A stretch of 64,000 nucleotides of DNA from Propionispora vibrioides. GTDB taxonomy: Bacteria > Bacillota > Negativicutes > Propionisporales > Propionisporaceae. Each line of letters begins with the position of its first letter. Position 1 is the first letter of the stretch. Where the stretch lies: positions 1 through 64,000 of the forward strand of contig NZ_FODY01000014.1 in assembly GCF_900110485.1 (NCBI RefSeq). Direction: 5' to 3'. Both the position numbers and the translations under genes were made by a program. This document shows, piece by piece, positions 34,239 to 43,144 of this stretch. The notes under the pieces were generated by a model. It made no database searches, was not told the origin of the DNA, and saw only the letters and a program-made list of their open reading frames with translations.

Positions 34239-34379
34239 TTAGCGGCGCACAAAGGAATAAAGGCAGACAAAAACATAATAGACGGCAACAAGGCCGGTAA
34301 AAAAGAGCGAGAACAAACCGCTTAGATAAATGCTGGCCGGATAGGGCCCGACGTTTTGCAAAAGCTCTAATGTCGGCAC
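34239..34379 (-). CDS. 46-residue membrane protein at the end of the ger operon
   Basis: A GTG start lies two bases after the gerB stop, with GGAAGGAGAG (inside the end of gerB) six bases upstream. The frame ends eight bases before the terminator. The peptide starts MPTLELLQNVGPYPASIYLS and has one membrane helix (about 21-41; LFSLFFTGLVAVYYVFVCLY) and a basic end FVRR. Close coupling, an ideal ribosome site and position make it a real gene of the operon. Small extra membrane proteins are known in some germinant-receptor operons (for example the GerD/2C-9-like subunits), but no sequence match is claimed. Confidence 0.75.
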   Translation of the reverse strand: MPTLELLQNVGPYPASIYLSGLFSLFFTGLVAVYYVFVCLYSFVRR

Positions 34380-34381
34380 GG

Positions 34382-35545
34382 TTACTCTCCTTCCTGACAG
34401 TAATCTGTAGTTGTACATGAACGAGTCTTTTGGCCATCGCCGGTCGATTTTAATTTATTATTAAAAGCTTTCAGCCAGGTAATGACCAACAGCATCAGCG
34501 GGAGATAAATGGTATAAAGTTCATGGATATAACTGTTACCGAAGGAGATTCCAATAAAGCGATGGAAAACGAAATTGGGTATGGCGGTCAGGTTAATCCA
34601 GATCAGAAATGTTGCCATAGCGATAATGACCCTCTTTCTTTTAAACTTCAACAGGGTGGTCAGGGCCAGCACCGAGCCGTAGAAAAACAGCATGGCTTTA
34701 AATAGTCCGCCGACAAAAATCACGATGACGGCAATGGCATCGATATTGGTAATGATGTTGCCAATATTAATCATTTTGACAACTTCGATCAAGGGAATGG
34801 TTGTCGCTGCCGTAAAGGGGACGCCCAGCACGGTGATGATCAGTATGGTGGAAGCGACCAGTGAGGCACCTAGCATGAAAATCGCGGAAAACGCGTATTT
34901 TCGAATCAATTTGTTGTTATTTGCGTAACAGTAAAACATAAGAAAAACGACATCTTCGCCATAGGGAAAAGTGGAAAAAGAGGGATAAACCTCTGCCAAG
35001 ACGGGCTTTATCCCGTTGGCCAGAATGGGCTGCAGTTCCTGAAGATGGACATTGCCGGATATGACAATTAATCCATACATCAGTATAAGGGATAACATGA
35101 CAATAGGCATGAGAAATTCACTCATCCGGGCCAGTACTTCTATACCGTTAAAGGTAAGATAGATGATGAGCAGGATAAAAGCGCCCTGAATCGCCCAAAC
35201 GGGAGTGTCGGGAAGTATGGTAATACCGATAAGTTCGGCAAACTCACTGAAATTTAAAGTGGAGACCCAGATGAAGTAGCCGGCAAAGGAAAGCGTGACA
35301 ATGCTGCCTAAGAATTTTCCTAAGACGGCTGTATTGATTTCGGCCAGATTGTTCTCCGGGTAGTGTTTCTGCAATTCCGTGTGCAGCCATATGATGCCGA
35401 ACCCAAGGACCAGACCGGACAGGACGACAAGCCAAGCGTCTTGTTTGGCCCGTATTCCCAGGGCAAAGATGGTGGAACTGCCTAAAGAATGCATAACCAG
35501 TAAACAGAAAATCTGATAGTTACTGATGTGTACAGTGCTTTTCAT
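34382..35545 (-). CDS. gerB: Spore germination receptor, B subunit (amino-acid permease fold)
   Basis: A 387-residue, ten-helix protein of the GerAB/YndE/APC superfamily, which in the spore inner membrane senses germinants such as amino acids. The N-terminus ISNYQIFCLLVMHSLGSSTI and LTFNGIEVLARMSEFLMPIV are typical. The frame stays open upstream to ATG 35659, whose ATGA overlaps the gerC stop, adding 38 residues; I prefer ATG 35545 because the family begins there, although the overlap could mean coupling. Third gene of gerA-gerC-gerB-small. Confidence 0.9.
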   Translation of the reverse strand: MKSTVHISNYQIFCLLVMHSLGSSTIFALGIRAKQDAWLVVLSGLVLGFGIIWLHTELQKHYPENNLAEINTAVLGKFLGSIVTLSFAGYFIWVSTLNFSEFAELIGITILPDTPVWAIQGAFILLIIYLTFNGIEVLARMSEFLMPIVMLSLILMYGLIVISGNVHLQELQPILANGIKPVLAEVYPSFSTFPYGEDVVFLMFYCYANNNKLIRKYAFSAIFMLGASLVASTILIITVLGVPFTAATTIPLIEVVKMINIGNIITNIDAIAVIVIFVGGLFKAMLFFYGSVLALTTLLKFKRKRVIIAMATFLIWINLTAIPNFVFHRFIGISFGNSYIHELYTIYLPLMLLVITWLKAFNNKLKSTGDGQKTRSCTTTDYCQEGE

Positions 35546-35655
35546 TGTACGGTTTACCTCGTTAATAATAAGTGAATTAAAAATTGCGTCAAGAAGAAGT
35601 TGCCGCCTTTTGCTGAAATAGTATGATCCGGCAACGAAACCACAGGGGGAAGCGG

Positions 35656-36900
35656 TCATTCTTCTCTTAACATATCATAGGGCCTGTTTCTGCTGTTTAC
35701 TTCCGGTTCGGGCCCTTCCTTTTCGATGAGGGATTTTTGTAGTAACCCGGTTCTTCTGATTTTTGTGGTTACTTTTAGCGTATATTCCACGTGGGGGAAG
35801 ATGTCCGGCCAGTCGGCCTTGATCTTTTGCCATTCATCAGGGTAGTTGTCATACAGCACTTTGCCAAAACCGAAAATATCGGCACCATATTCTTTTTGTA
35901 CTTTATTAATCGTATCGCTGACTTCTGCTTCAATAGCCTGCTGTTGTGCCTGGTTGATTTCCGCCAGGACCGGAAGCTTAGAAATATCGTCAAGACTTTG
36001 TTGTTCGGCAATGTCGCCTTCTTCGGTAATTTTAATAGTAAAATGGTAGTTCCCATCCTTTAATTCAGGCTTGATATGGCTGGTAGCGCCTTTAATGTTA
36101 ATCGTAATTAATTTACCAGCTTCTTTCGGTGAGGGAACCTGGATCATTCCATTCTTTACTTCTCCTGTCACCCAGTTGAGGCCTCTTGTTTCACGGTCAG
36201 TAAGAAAACCGGCCAGTTTATCTTTCTTGAATACGGCAGTACCGGCCAGGCTGACTCCTTTAGCCGCTCCTTCTTTATCGGCTGAGGGGAGGCATTCTAC
36301 AATCTCCAGAGCTCCTGCAAAGGGATCATTTGTATCACTGCCAAGATCTTTTAAAAATTCCAATAGACTGGGGGTACTAGCTTCGGAATGAAACGTGCTG
36401 CGCCTAATGAGTGCATTTAAATAAGTTGCCTGGATATTTTCGATTCCGTGTTTTTCGCTGATGATTTCTCTGGCCGGTACCCCTTTGGCAATGAACAGCC
36501 AGAGTATGGGGCGTATTTCGGAAGATCTTCCCCAAAAATCTAAAAGCGGCAATAAGCCTTTACGGGCAAGCTTCTCATCGATGACTAGCAGCTTATTGTG
36601 AGAAAAAAATGGCTTTCGGTCAAGTTCTTTGGACATGTTTTTAATAGCGTCGGCTATGGTGGCACCTTTGGCGGTAATGAGTTGGACCGGTCTTTTTTCA
36701 CCGCCGCTGCTGCCTTCTTGCTTCAGTGCTTCCGGTTTTACCACTTGTGCGGTTAAAAGGATACCGTCACTTTGCGGGTCCTGATCCAGGGCGACTGCCA
36801 GAACGATGCCAAGCTCATTTAATTCTTTGCGGCTCCAACAGCCTGTTAACAGCGTAAGGCAGAGGAGAATTATTGCCAGAGTAGAAAAAGTCCGGATCAT
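35656..36900 (-). CDS. gerC: Spore germination receptor, C subunit (lipoprotein)
   Basis: A 414-residue Ger(x)C-family lipoprotein. The signal peptide ends in the lipobox LLTGCW (Cys about 21), giving diacylglycerol anchoring by Lgt. KELNELGIVLAVALDQ, VVDEKLA-like VIDEKLARKGL, and the C-terminal KADWPDIFPHVEYTLKVTTKI are family features. It is needed, with A and B subunits, for nutrient germination. The ATG overlaps the gerA stop by four bases (ATGA), indicating translational coupling. Confidence 0.93.
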   Translation of the reverse strand: MIRTFSTLAIILLCLTLLTGCWSRKELNELGIVLAVALDQDPQSDGILLTAQVVKPEALKQEGSSGGEKRPVQLITAKGATIADAIKNMSKELDRKPFFSHNKLLVIDEKLARKGLLPLLDFWGRSSEIRPILWLFIAKGVPAREIISEKHGIENIQATYLNALIRRSTFHSEASTPSLLEFLKDLGSDTNDPFAGALEIVECLPSADKEGAAKGVSLAGTAVFKKDKLAGFLTDRETRGLNWVTGEVKNGMIQVPSPKEAGKLITINIKGATSHIKPELKDGNYHFTIKITEEGDIAEQQSLDDISKLPVLAEINQAQQQAIEAEVSDTINKVQKEYGADIFGFGKVLYDNYPDEWQKIKADWPDIFPHVEYTLKVTTKIRRTGLLQKSLIEKEGPEPEVNSRNRPYDMLREE

Positions 36901-38519
36901 TCAGTGTCACCTTCTTCGTGGTCGGGGGTGTGCGATCTTGCTGAAACGGCCTGGCGCCGTGAACGTTTCCAGGTAATTGATTTAGGGCGGGAGCGCATCA
37001 TCCATAGCGGAGCCCGGACCAGGGAATCTTTTAATTCGGCTTTTATTGTAGGAGCAAATGGTGCCAAATAAGGCGAACCAAACGAGCGCAGAGAGCACAG
37101 ATGGCCAAGAATGAAGAGAATACCCAGCGTAACACCGTATAAACCGAAAATGGCGGCCAAGCCAAGCAAGGTAAAGCGAAGCAGTACAATCGCGTCCAGC
37201 AGCGGCGTCAGGATGAAACCGGTAATGGCTGTCAGAGCTGCGATAATGACCATAGGCGCACTGATAATGCCTGCCTGTACGGCTGCCTGCCCAACTACCA
37301 GTGCACCGACAATGCTGACCGCCTGCCCGATAGGCCGGGGCATCCGGACACCGGATTCCCTGAGTATTTCAAAAATAGTTCCGATAATCAGCGCCTCGAG
37401 AAAAGCCGGAAAAGGAATCCCTTCTCTTGCCGCTGCCGCCGTGATTAAGAGAACGGTAGGAATCATCTCCTGGTGGAAGGTCTCTAACGCTACATATAAG
37501 GCGGGAGCTGTTAAGGTAATGAGGAAGGCAATAAAACGGAGCCAAAGCACCACGGTAGCTAAATAAGGACGGGAATAGTAGTCTTCGGCGGACTGAAATG
37601 TTTCGACAAATAACTGAGGAACGGTAAGGACGCAGGGAGTGCCGTCGCAGAGCAGGGCGATTCGTCCTTCCAATAGTTTGGCGGCTATAATATCCGGCTT
37701 TTCTGAATTGCCAATCGTGGAAAAAGGGGAAAAGGGGTTATCTTCAATATACTGTTCAATGTATCCCGATTCTAAAATAGCATCGGTATCGATCCGGTCA
37801 AGCCGGGCTTTCACTTCCTTCAGAATATTTTCATTGGCAATACCGCTGATATAGGCGATACAAATATCCGTGCGGGTCTGCCGGCCAAGTTTTTTAGTTT
37901 CCAAAACCAGATTGGGATTTTTGATTTTTCGCCTGAGCATGGAAGTATTGACACGCAGCGTTTCGGTAAATCCCTCGCGGGGGCCTCTGATTGCGTTTTC
38001 CGTATTCGGTTCGGAAATGTTTCTTGTGCTCCAGCCCCGTAGCCCCAAAATAAAAGCGGTATCATAGCCGTCGATAAATAAGACAACAGAGCCTGATAAA
38101 ATGTTGTCCAAAGCTTTATTAAAGAATTGTGATTCCATGAGCTCCGAGACACTGAGAATGCTTTCCTTCACAAGGGTATAAGTATCTTGGGGCAATGCCT
38201 GGTTGGTGTTTTCTGTATCGCGGGCATCAATCATCAGTGCTTTGATAATGTGGGTATCCACTTTTTCCTTATCGGCCAAACCATCGATAAAACAGATAAA
38301 GGCCTTGGTTTGGGATGTATCACCGATTTTAAATTCCCGGAAAATTGTATCGCTGCTTTTCCCTAAAGCCCGTTTCAGATAGATTAAATTAGCTTCTAAG
38401 TCGGGGCTGATAACACCCTGCGTGACGTCTGCAGATGGTGTAAGGGGTGTAGCTTGCTGGGCCTGTAAAGATTGCAAAAAGCGTATACGTCTTAAGAATT
38501 TTTTGTAGATGCTTTTCAC
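36897..38519 (-). CDS. gerA: Spore germination receptor, A subunit
   Basis: A 540-residue GerA-family protein. A soluble N-terminal half of about 290 residues (FREFKIGDTSQTKAFICFIDGLADKEKV; GYDTAFILGLRGWSTRNISEP; GPREGFTETLRVN) is followed by five to six membrane helices (about 300-490) with PFPAFLEALIIG and GQAAVQAGIISAPMVIIAAL. In B. subtilis the homologue forms a pentameric ion channel in the spore inner membrane. First gene of the operon. On the minus strand upstream, AATACTA about 50 bases before the start resembles a sigma-G -10 box, but I could not find a well-spaced -35. Confidence 0.94.
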   Translation of the reverse strand: MKSIYKKFLRRIRFLQSLQAQQATPLTPSADVTQGVISPDLEANLIYLKRALGKSSDTIFREFKIGDTSQTKAFICFIDGLADKEKVDTHIIKALMIDARDTENTNQALPQDTYTLVKESILSVSELMESQFFNKALDNILSGSVVLFIDGYDTAFILGLRGWSTRNISEPNTENAIRGPREGFTETLRVNTSMLRRKIKNPNLVLETKKLGRQTRTDICIAYISGIANENILKEVKARLDRIDTDAILESGYIEQYIEDNPFSPFSTIGNSEKPDIIAAKLLEGRIALLCDGTPCVLTVPQLFVETFQSAEDYYSRPYLATVVLWLRFIAFLITLTAPALYVALETFHQEMIPTVLLITAAAAREGIPFPAFLEALIIGTIFEILRESGVRMPRPIGQAVSIVGALVVGQAAVQAGIISAPMVIIAALTAITGFILTPLLDAIVLLRFTLLGLAAIFGLYGVTLGILFILGHLCSLRSFGSPYLAPFAPTIKAELKDSLVRAPLWMMRSRPKSITWKRSRRQAVSARSHTPDHEEGDTE

Positions 38520-38630
38520 CCCAAATGCCGGAAGCAGGATCTAACTTTTTAGTATTATTTACTTTTGCTTATTAATTATTCCTCTCGAAGAAATACCTGG
38601 AACTTAATATGGCGGACTGGATTCTATACA

Positions 38631-38678
38631 ATAGAAAACAACCTTCGTTTGCTATAGCAACCGGAGGTTGTTTTCTAT
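38631..38678. terminator. Orphan bidirectional hairpin upstream of gerA
   Basis: ATAGAAAACAACCT pairs with AGGTTGTTTTCTAT; an inner TTGC-TATA-GCAA hairpin fills the loop. No gene on either strand ends here, so it may belong to a small unannotated RNA or be a remnant. Confidence 0.55.
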
Positions 38679-38794
38679 TATCATCCAGCTATTGGCTTTA
38701 AGGGCAGGGTGTCCAAGCCGGCGCACTTTGCAAATAACCATTCATTCCTGATGAAAGTGATTGTTTGACACAAAAAGTCACAAATAGGGTTTAA

Positions 38795-38853
38795 TTGACA
38801 TTTGATTAGGAAAATGATAAATTTTAATCAATATTTAATCAAAAAATAATCAA
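38795..38853 (+). promoter_or_regulatory. Promoter with three helically phased TAATCAA repeats
   Basis: TTGACA (38795-38800), 17 bases, TAAATT (38818-38823). Directly downstream TAATCAA occurs at 38825, 38836 and 38847, exactly 11 bp apart, so all three face the same side of the helix. This is the pattern of a cooperative regulator site; the protein is unknown. It precedes the sugar-binding lipoprotein and chemoreceptor genes. Confidence 0.55.
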
Positions 38854-38919
38854 TAAATTGCAAAACTTTATAAAAATATACTCAAAAACATTATATATAG
38901 TAAAAAAATATAAAGGGGG

Positions 38920-39888
38920 ATGAAAATGAACAGGTTGTGGATTATTGTTTTGACAGTTGCGATGACTGCTTTGCTGACAGCCGGCTGTAGCCGGCAGGTA
39001 GCGCCTGCCTTACAGGGGGGTGATCATACGGCGGGGAATGCAAAATTCGTTGTGGGCTATACGAATTTGGATGATACCGATGTGATTTGTACCAGCCGTA
39101 AGAATTCGCTTATGCGTTATGCCCAACAGGATGCCGGTATGGAAATTCGTTTTGCCGATGCTAAGGGCAATATCAACAAGCAGCTGGATCAGATTGATGA
39201 ATTTATTGCTCAAAAGGTCAATGCCATTGTTATTCTGGCTGTGGATTCCAATGAAATTATCCCTGGCGTAAAAAAGGCCAATGCAGCGGGAATTCCCGTA
39301 ATTGCCCTGGGGAATCAGATCAACGGAGGAGAATTTACCTTCATTGGGGTGCCCAATTATGATGCGGGGAAAATACAGGGGGAATTTATGCGGGACAGGC
39401 TTCCGCCAAAGGCCCGTATTCTTTATGTTCAGGGGACTAATGGCTTATATCATGCGACGGAACGCTGGAAGGGCTTTAAAGAGGCGTTGCTGGATAAAAG
39501 GCCGGACATTATCTTACTTGATAGTTTGTCAGGCAATTATGACCGGGCGGAAGGGTTAAAACTGGTAGAGAATTGGATACGGATTTTTCCGCAATTTGAT
39601 GCGGTTATTGCTGCTAATGATCAAATGGCCATGGGCGCCATTGAGGCACTGAAAATGTCCGGTCGATTGCAAGGCGTAATGATTTCGGGTGTGGATGGAA
39701 TCGATGATGCCTTACAGGCGATTAACCGGGGAGAGATGTCGCAAACCTTGCTGCAGGATACGGAAGGGCAGGGGAAGGTGTGCTATGAATTGCTGCAAAG
39801 TATTGCTAGAGGAGAAAAGCCGCCCAAGGAGGTTATGGTGCCGTTCAAGCCTGTTACCCGGGATAATCTAGCGGAATACTTGAAGTAG
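38920..39888 (+). CDS. Sugar-binding lipoprotein (RbsB-like), without transporter
   Basis: A 322-residue periplasmic-binding-protein family 4 lipoprotein. The signal peptide ends in lipobox LLTAGCS (Cys about 23). The mature part has [50 protein letters not shown] and [17 protein letters not shown], as in ribose/galactose-binding proteins. No permease or ATPase gene is near. Instead a chemoreceptor gene follows after about 50 bases, so the pair looks like a dedicated chemotaxis sensor, with the lipoprotein presenting its ligand to the receptor. GGGGGATG precedes the ATG. Confidence 0.9.
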   Translation: MKMNRLWIIVLTVAMTALLTAGCSRQVAPALQGGDHTAGNAKFVVGYTNLDDTDVICTSRKNSLMRYAQQDAGMEIRFADAKGNINKQLDQIDEFIAQKVNAIVILAVDSNEIIPGVKKANAAGIPVIALGNQINGGEFTFIGVPNYDAGKIQGEFMRDRLPPKARILYVQGTNGLYHATERWKGFKEALLDKRPDIILLDSLSGNYDRAEGLKLVENWIRIFPQFDAVIAANDQMAMGAIEALKMSGRLQGVMISGVDGIDDALQAINRGEMSQTLLQDTEGQGKVCYELLQSIARGEKPPKEVMVPFKPVTRDNLAEYLK

Positions 39889-39938
39889 CTTTCAGGTTGG
39901 AACTGGTATGCTGCCTATTTGTGGAGGGAGGAATCATA

Positions 39939-41645
39939 ATGTTTATCAACCGGAAAGTACAAACCAAGGTGTTGCTATTGTCTGCGGTCATGCTGGTCAT
40001 TGTTTGTATTATTGGTGGATTTGGATATTTTTACATAGCCCAGTCCAAACAATCTATAGATTCTATTTACTACAATAATTTGCTGGCAACACAATATTTA
40101 AATGACGCCAGTAATCAATTGCGGGCGATGGAAGTCGACGCTACCCATGTTATTCTGTTAAGGCAAAAACCGGTCAGTAAGACCCTGCTTGCCGATTTGG
40201 AGCGAAAGGCAGCGGCTATGGCGGAGGATATTCAAAAACTGAAACAGGTAAAACAGAGTGAAAAGGCTATAGCGGTAATAACCCAGGTGGAAAGTGATTT
40301 AACTAAATACCGGGAGAATATCCGCCAGGCAGAGTCGCTGCAGCTTGCCGGTAGGCAGGATGAGGTCTTAGTGACGCTATTGTCTGTCAAACATATTGCC
40401 GATGCCTTTGCGGAACTGACTCCCGATAATGTCAGTCAGGCGAAAAAATTGCTCAGTCAAAATGACAGTTCTTTTAAAACTTCGGTGACACTGTTCGTTC
40501 TTATCATACTGGTAAGTCTTATTGTGGGAGGTGTATTGACCTCTTTAATTTCCCGGAGTATTTCCAAGCCGTTGGAAATTGCTATTAAACATTTGGATCA
40601 TGTGGCGAGAAGAGATTTTGGCCAGAGCATTCCGTCCCAGTTGCTGGAGCGCCGGGATGAAGTCGGCAATATTGTCAGGGCTATCGCTACGATGAAACAA
40701 TCGTTGACGGATACCATTCTTAAAATCAAGGATAAATCACAAACGACAGTGAGCGATGTAGGCTATGTTCAACAGTTAATTGAAGAACTGGATGCCAATA
40801 CCAGGGATATTTCAGCATCAGCCATGGAAAGCTCTTCCCGGATTGAGGAATCGGCAGCGGCAGCTCAGGAAATAAAAAAGCTGTCGGACAGCCTGGAAGG
40901 TGATATTGACAGTATTGTCCAGCATGCTCAGGATGGGGAAGTGTATGCCGAGCAGATTAACGAGCGGGCTGCAAAATTGAAGGAATCGTCTTTGGCGGCA
41001 ACGCAGCTTGCCGACCAGGTATATAAGGAGACAAAAGAGCATTTGGCAGCGGCGATTGAAGAGGCGAAAATTGTTAGCCAGATTAATATGCTGTCGGAAG
41101 ATATTTTGAAGATATCGTCGCAGACTAATTTGCTGGCTTTAAATGCTGCTATTGAAGCGGCCCGAGCCGGTGAAGCCGGTAAAGGATTTTCCGTGGTGGC
41201 CGAGGAAGTCCGGAAACTGGCGGAACAATCCAATATGACTGCCGGACGGATTCAGCAAATAACAAACAGTGTGCTGATTTCAGTCAATAATTTATCGAAA
41301 GGCTCATTTGGCATTTTGGAATTCATCGATAATATTGTAAAGAAGGATTATGAGGCAATGGAGGTTACCGCGCAAAAGTACAGTGAAGATGCAAAATATA
41401 TGAAGCAGATGGCCTCTGCCTCCAACCTTTCTTCGCAAGGCTTGGCTAACTCTGTTCGCACGATTGTGCGGTCTATGGAGGAAATTGCCCAGGCAACCAT
41501 GTATAATGCGGAAGAAAATGTGAGGATTACGGAAAAAGTGACTGATATTGCCACGCAATCGGGTACTATTCTTTCTAAAACCACTGAGTTTCAGCTCAGT
41601 AGTTCCGATGTGCTGGCAGAGGTTTCTTTGTTTTCTATTCAATAA
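39939..41645 (+). CDS. Methyl-accepting chemotaxis protein, four-helix-bundle sensor
   Basis: A 568-residue classical chemoreceptor: TM1 (about 10-33), an external helical-bundle sensor (about 34-185; [21 protein letters not shown]), TM2 (about 187-211), HAMP (about 212-265; [20 protein letters not shown]), then the cytoplasmic signalling coil with tip [20 protein letters not shown]. It ends without the CheB/CheR-binding pentapeptide. The upstream ATG 39897 is in frame, but GGAGGGAGG lies six bases before ATG 39939. Partner of the RbsB-like lipoprotein immediately upstream. Confidence 0.92.
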   Translation: MFINRKVQTKVLLLSAVMLVIVCIIGGFGYFYIAQSKQSIDSIYYNNLLATQYLNDASNQLRAMEVDATHVILLRQKPVSKTLLADLERKAAAMAEDIQKLKQVKQSEKAIAVITQVESDLTKYRENIRQAESLQLAGRQDEVLVTLLSVKHIADAFAELTPDNVSQAKKLLSQNDSSFKTSVTLFVLIILVSLIVGGVLTSLISRSISKPLEIAIKHLDHVARRDFGQSIPSQLLERRDEVGNIVRAIATMKQSLTDTILKIKDKSQTTVSDVGYVQQLIEELDANTRDISASAMESSSRIEESAAAAQEIKKLSDSLEGDIDSIVQHAQDGEVYAEQINERAAKLKESSLAATQLADQVYKETKEHLAAAIEEAKIVSQINMLSEDILKISSQTNLLALNAAIEAARAGEAGKGFSVVAEEVRKLAEQSNMTAGRIQQITNSVLISVNNLSKGSFGILEFIDNIVKKDYEAMEVTAQKYSEDAKYMKQMASASNLSSQGLANSVRTIVRSMEEIAQATMYNAEENVRITEKVTDIATQSGTILSKTTEFQLSSSDVLAEVSLFSIQ

Positions 41646-41723
41646 AAATAAATTTAGTGGGAGATAAGGAACTGACTGTAAGAAAAAACTGAAAGATAAT
41701 TGAACTGTAGAGACAGCTGTTTT

Positions 41724-41770
41724 GAAAGCAAAAACTCCACCTGCTTACTGCAAGTGGAGTTTTTGCTTTC
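41724..41770. terminator. Shared terminator after the chemoreceptor gene
   Basis: GAAAGCAAAAACTCCAC pairs with GTGGAGTTTTTGCTTTC, a 17-bp perfect stem with a 13-base loop. The convergent gene at 41787 ends just beyond it. Confidence 0.85.
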
Positions 41771-41786
41771 GGAATAACTAAACAAA

Positions 41787-42239
41787 CTATAATATGATCG
41801 GGATAGTGAAGGTACTGGTTACACCGCCGGTGGCAGCATAAATAATCCGGTCGACATTGATGGCGACAAATGAGCCGGCCGCGAAGGTGGTAGATGTAAA
41901 GCCAAGGGCAACCGTGGTAACCACGCCGTCCACAAGGGTAGGAATCGCCGAAGTAAGCGAGGTTACTCCGGAGGCTTCCGATAATTGCAATACCAAAAAT
42001 TCGCGGCTGTCTTCCACTTCCACTTCTAAATGACCGGGCTTGCAGCAGGGATCGGGTGGTTCCGGCTTCTTGCAGGGATCGGGCGGCTCGGGTTTACAGG
42101 GATCATGATGGCCGCCTTTGAATTGTTTGCGGTCATCATCCAGAACACCGATAAAACGGCCGGTAAGCTGCTGGAAGTCATCTAACACCAGGGTAACAAT
42201 GGCTCCGCCGGCAAAGTCTAAACCTTTAGGAAGACCCAT
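41787..42239 (-). CDS. Split beta-barrel-like protein with Cys/Pro-rich insert
   Basis: A 150-residue protein with no signal peptide. The N-terminal part (GGAIVTLVLDDFQQLTGRFIGVL) and C-terminal part (REFLVLQLSEASG, then AAGSFVAINVDRIIYAATGG) look like two halves of one small beta-barrel. Between them is a low-complexity insert with DPCKPEPP-type repeats and five cysteines. It is a paralogue of the divergent protein at 42487: starts align MGLPKG/MNYPGG and both halves match. The style resembles DUF2642-like spore proteins (closing strand ...IVWI), which is only suggestive. AAAGGAGCG precedes the ATG. The Cys-Pro insert could bind metal or cross-link. Confidence 0.7.
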   Translation of the reverse strand: MGLPKGLDFAGGAIVTLVLDDFQQLTGRFIGVLDDDRKQFKGGHHDPCKPEPPDPCKKPEPPDPCCKPGHLEVEVEDSREFLVLQLSEASGVTSLTSAIPTLVDGVVTTVALGFTSTTFAAGSFVAINVDRIIYAATGGVTSTFTIPIIL

Positions 42240-42486
42240 ATCGTAATCGCTCCTTTGTTAATGTATTTGGTTTACCTACTTCATTGTATGCAGCCGCTAG
42301 GGGGATGGTTACTTAACAAGAATACCTGCAACTTCACTTGTTGCAGCCTATTTTTGAGGATATTTCCGACCGGAAAAGAAAAATTGGCGGCCCATAATTA
42401 CTAACGCGTTCTGTGGCAAGCACATCACGGTCTGGATGGAATACAATATAGTAGACATAAGTTTCGGTGAGGTGAGAACGTTGTAT

Positions 42487-42909
42487 ATGAACTATCCAGG
42501 TGGTTTTAAACTGGAATTTGGTTCTCCGGTCACCGTGCTGACTACGGCAGCGACGGGAGGCCATAGCAGGCATAGGCGGCAAGGCGTGTTTACCGGGGTG
42601 GTTTTAGCGGAAAGCCAGCTTGATTTTAAACGGGGTAAACATATTTCCATTTCTTTTGCCGGTATGGGCGAAGAATCGTCCGAATGTGAAAGCGATTACG
42701 GTGAATACGAAGACTGTAAGGACAGTGAAACGGAAGAGACGGAAACTACAGAATACCAAAAACCGTTTAAAAAGAAAAAGGAAGAAGAGTTCCTGGTTAT
42801 GGCCCTTACACAGCCTTCCTGTCCCTATGTAGCCGGTCAGATTGTATGGATCAATGTGGCGGAGATTGTTTCTATCGGTGCCGTATGCACTTCGCCGGTG
42901 CGGCGCTAG
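42487..42909 (+). CDS. Split beta-barrel-like protein with acidic/Lys-rich insert
   Basis: A 140-residue paralogue of 41787-42239. The N-half is FGSPVTVLTTAATGG…GVFTGVVLAES, the C-half EEFLVMALTQPS…AGQIVWINVAEIVSIG. The insert here is acidic (EESSECESDYGEYEDCKD) and then Lys-rich. The frame is open from 42436, but homology with the partner puts the start at ATG 42487; GAGGTGAG lies 11 bases upstream (TTG 42481 is nearer). Its TAG stop is made of the first bases of a family 1 repeat (42907), so the insertion set the present C-terminus. Function unknown; possibly spore or envelope structural. Confidence 0.65.
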   Translation: MNYPGGFKLEFGSPVTVLTTAATGGHSRHRRQGVFTGVVLAESQLDFKRGKHISISFAGMGEESSECESDYGEYEDCKDSETEETETTEYQKPFKKKKEEEFLVMALTQPSCPYVAGQIVWINVAEIVSIGAVCTSPVRR

Positions 42910-43071
42910 GTAACCGCTGATTAAATGAACCTGTCGGCCTGGTAGATTTTTTCGACTGGCAAGGAAGTAAAACCGCAGGAATAGCGGTCCCTATTGCAAG
43001 GTTTTGCTGACGCAGCCAGGCGGAAAAAGATCCGTCAGGACGTGCAGCGTGAATTAATCAGTGGTTACCTA
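42907..43071. repeat. MITE-like repeat, family 1, full-length copy
   Basis: About 165 bp bounded by TAGGTAACCGCTGATTAAAT and AATTAATCAGTGGTTACCTA, inverted ends with one mismatch. The interior aligns with 55559-55727 over its length (GAAGTAAAA.C.GCAGGAATAGC; GGCGGAAAAAGAT.CG.CAGGACGTGC). No ORF. TA at each end suggests a TA target duplication, as for IS630/Tc1-mariner-type MITEs. The left TA supplies part of the stop codon of the preceding gene. Confidence 0.85.
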
Positions 43072-43083
43072 GGGAGTTAGGCG

Positions 43084-43135
43084 TAAATAAAAGGACGGAG
43101 GATAGGCTCAAGCCTATCCTCCGTCCTTTTATTTA
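43084..43135. terminator. Very long terminator hairpin after gltD
   Basis: TAAATAAAAGGACGGAGG… (43084-43108) pairs perfectly with its inverse (43111-43135), about 25 bp with a minimal loop. It faces gltD on the minus strand, where the T-rich arm follows. Confidence 0.85.
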
Positions 43136-43144
43136 TAACAGCCC

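Noticed and set aside
42907-43071. CRISPR or tRNA-like repeat
   Set aside because: Single copy per site with inverted ends and no spacer array; behaves like a dispersed MITE.
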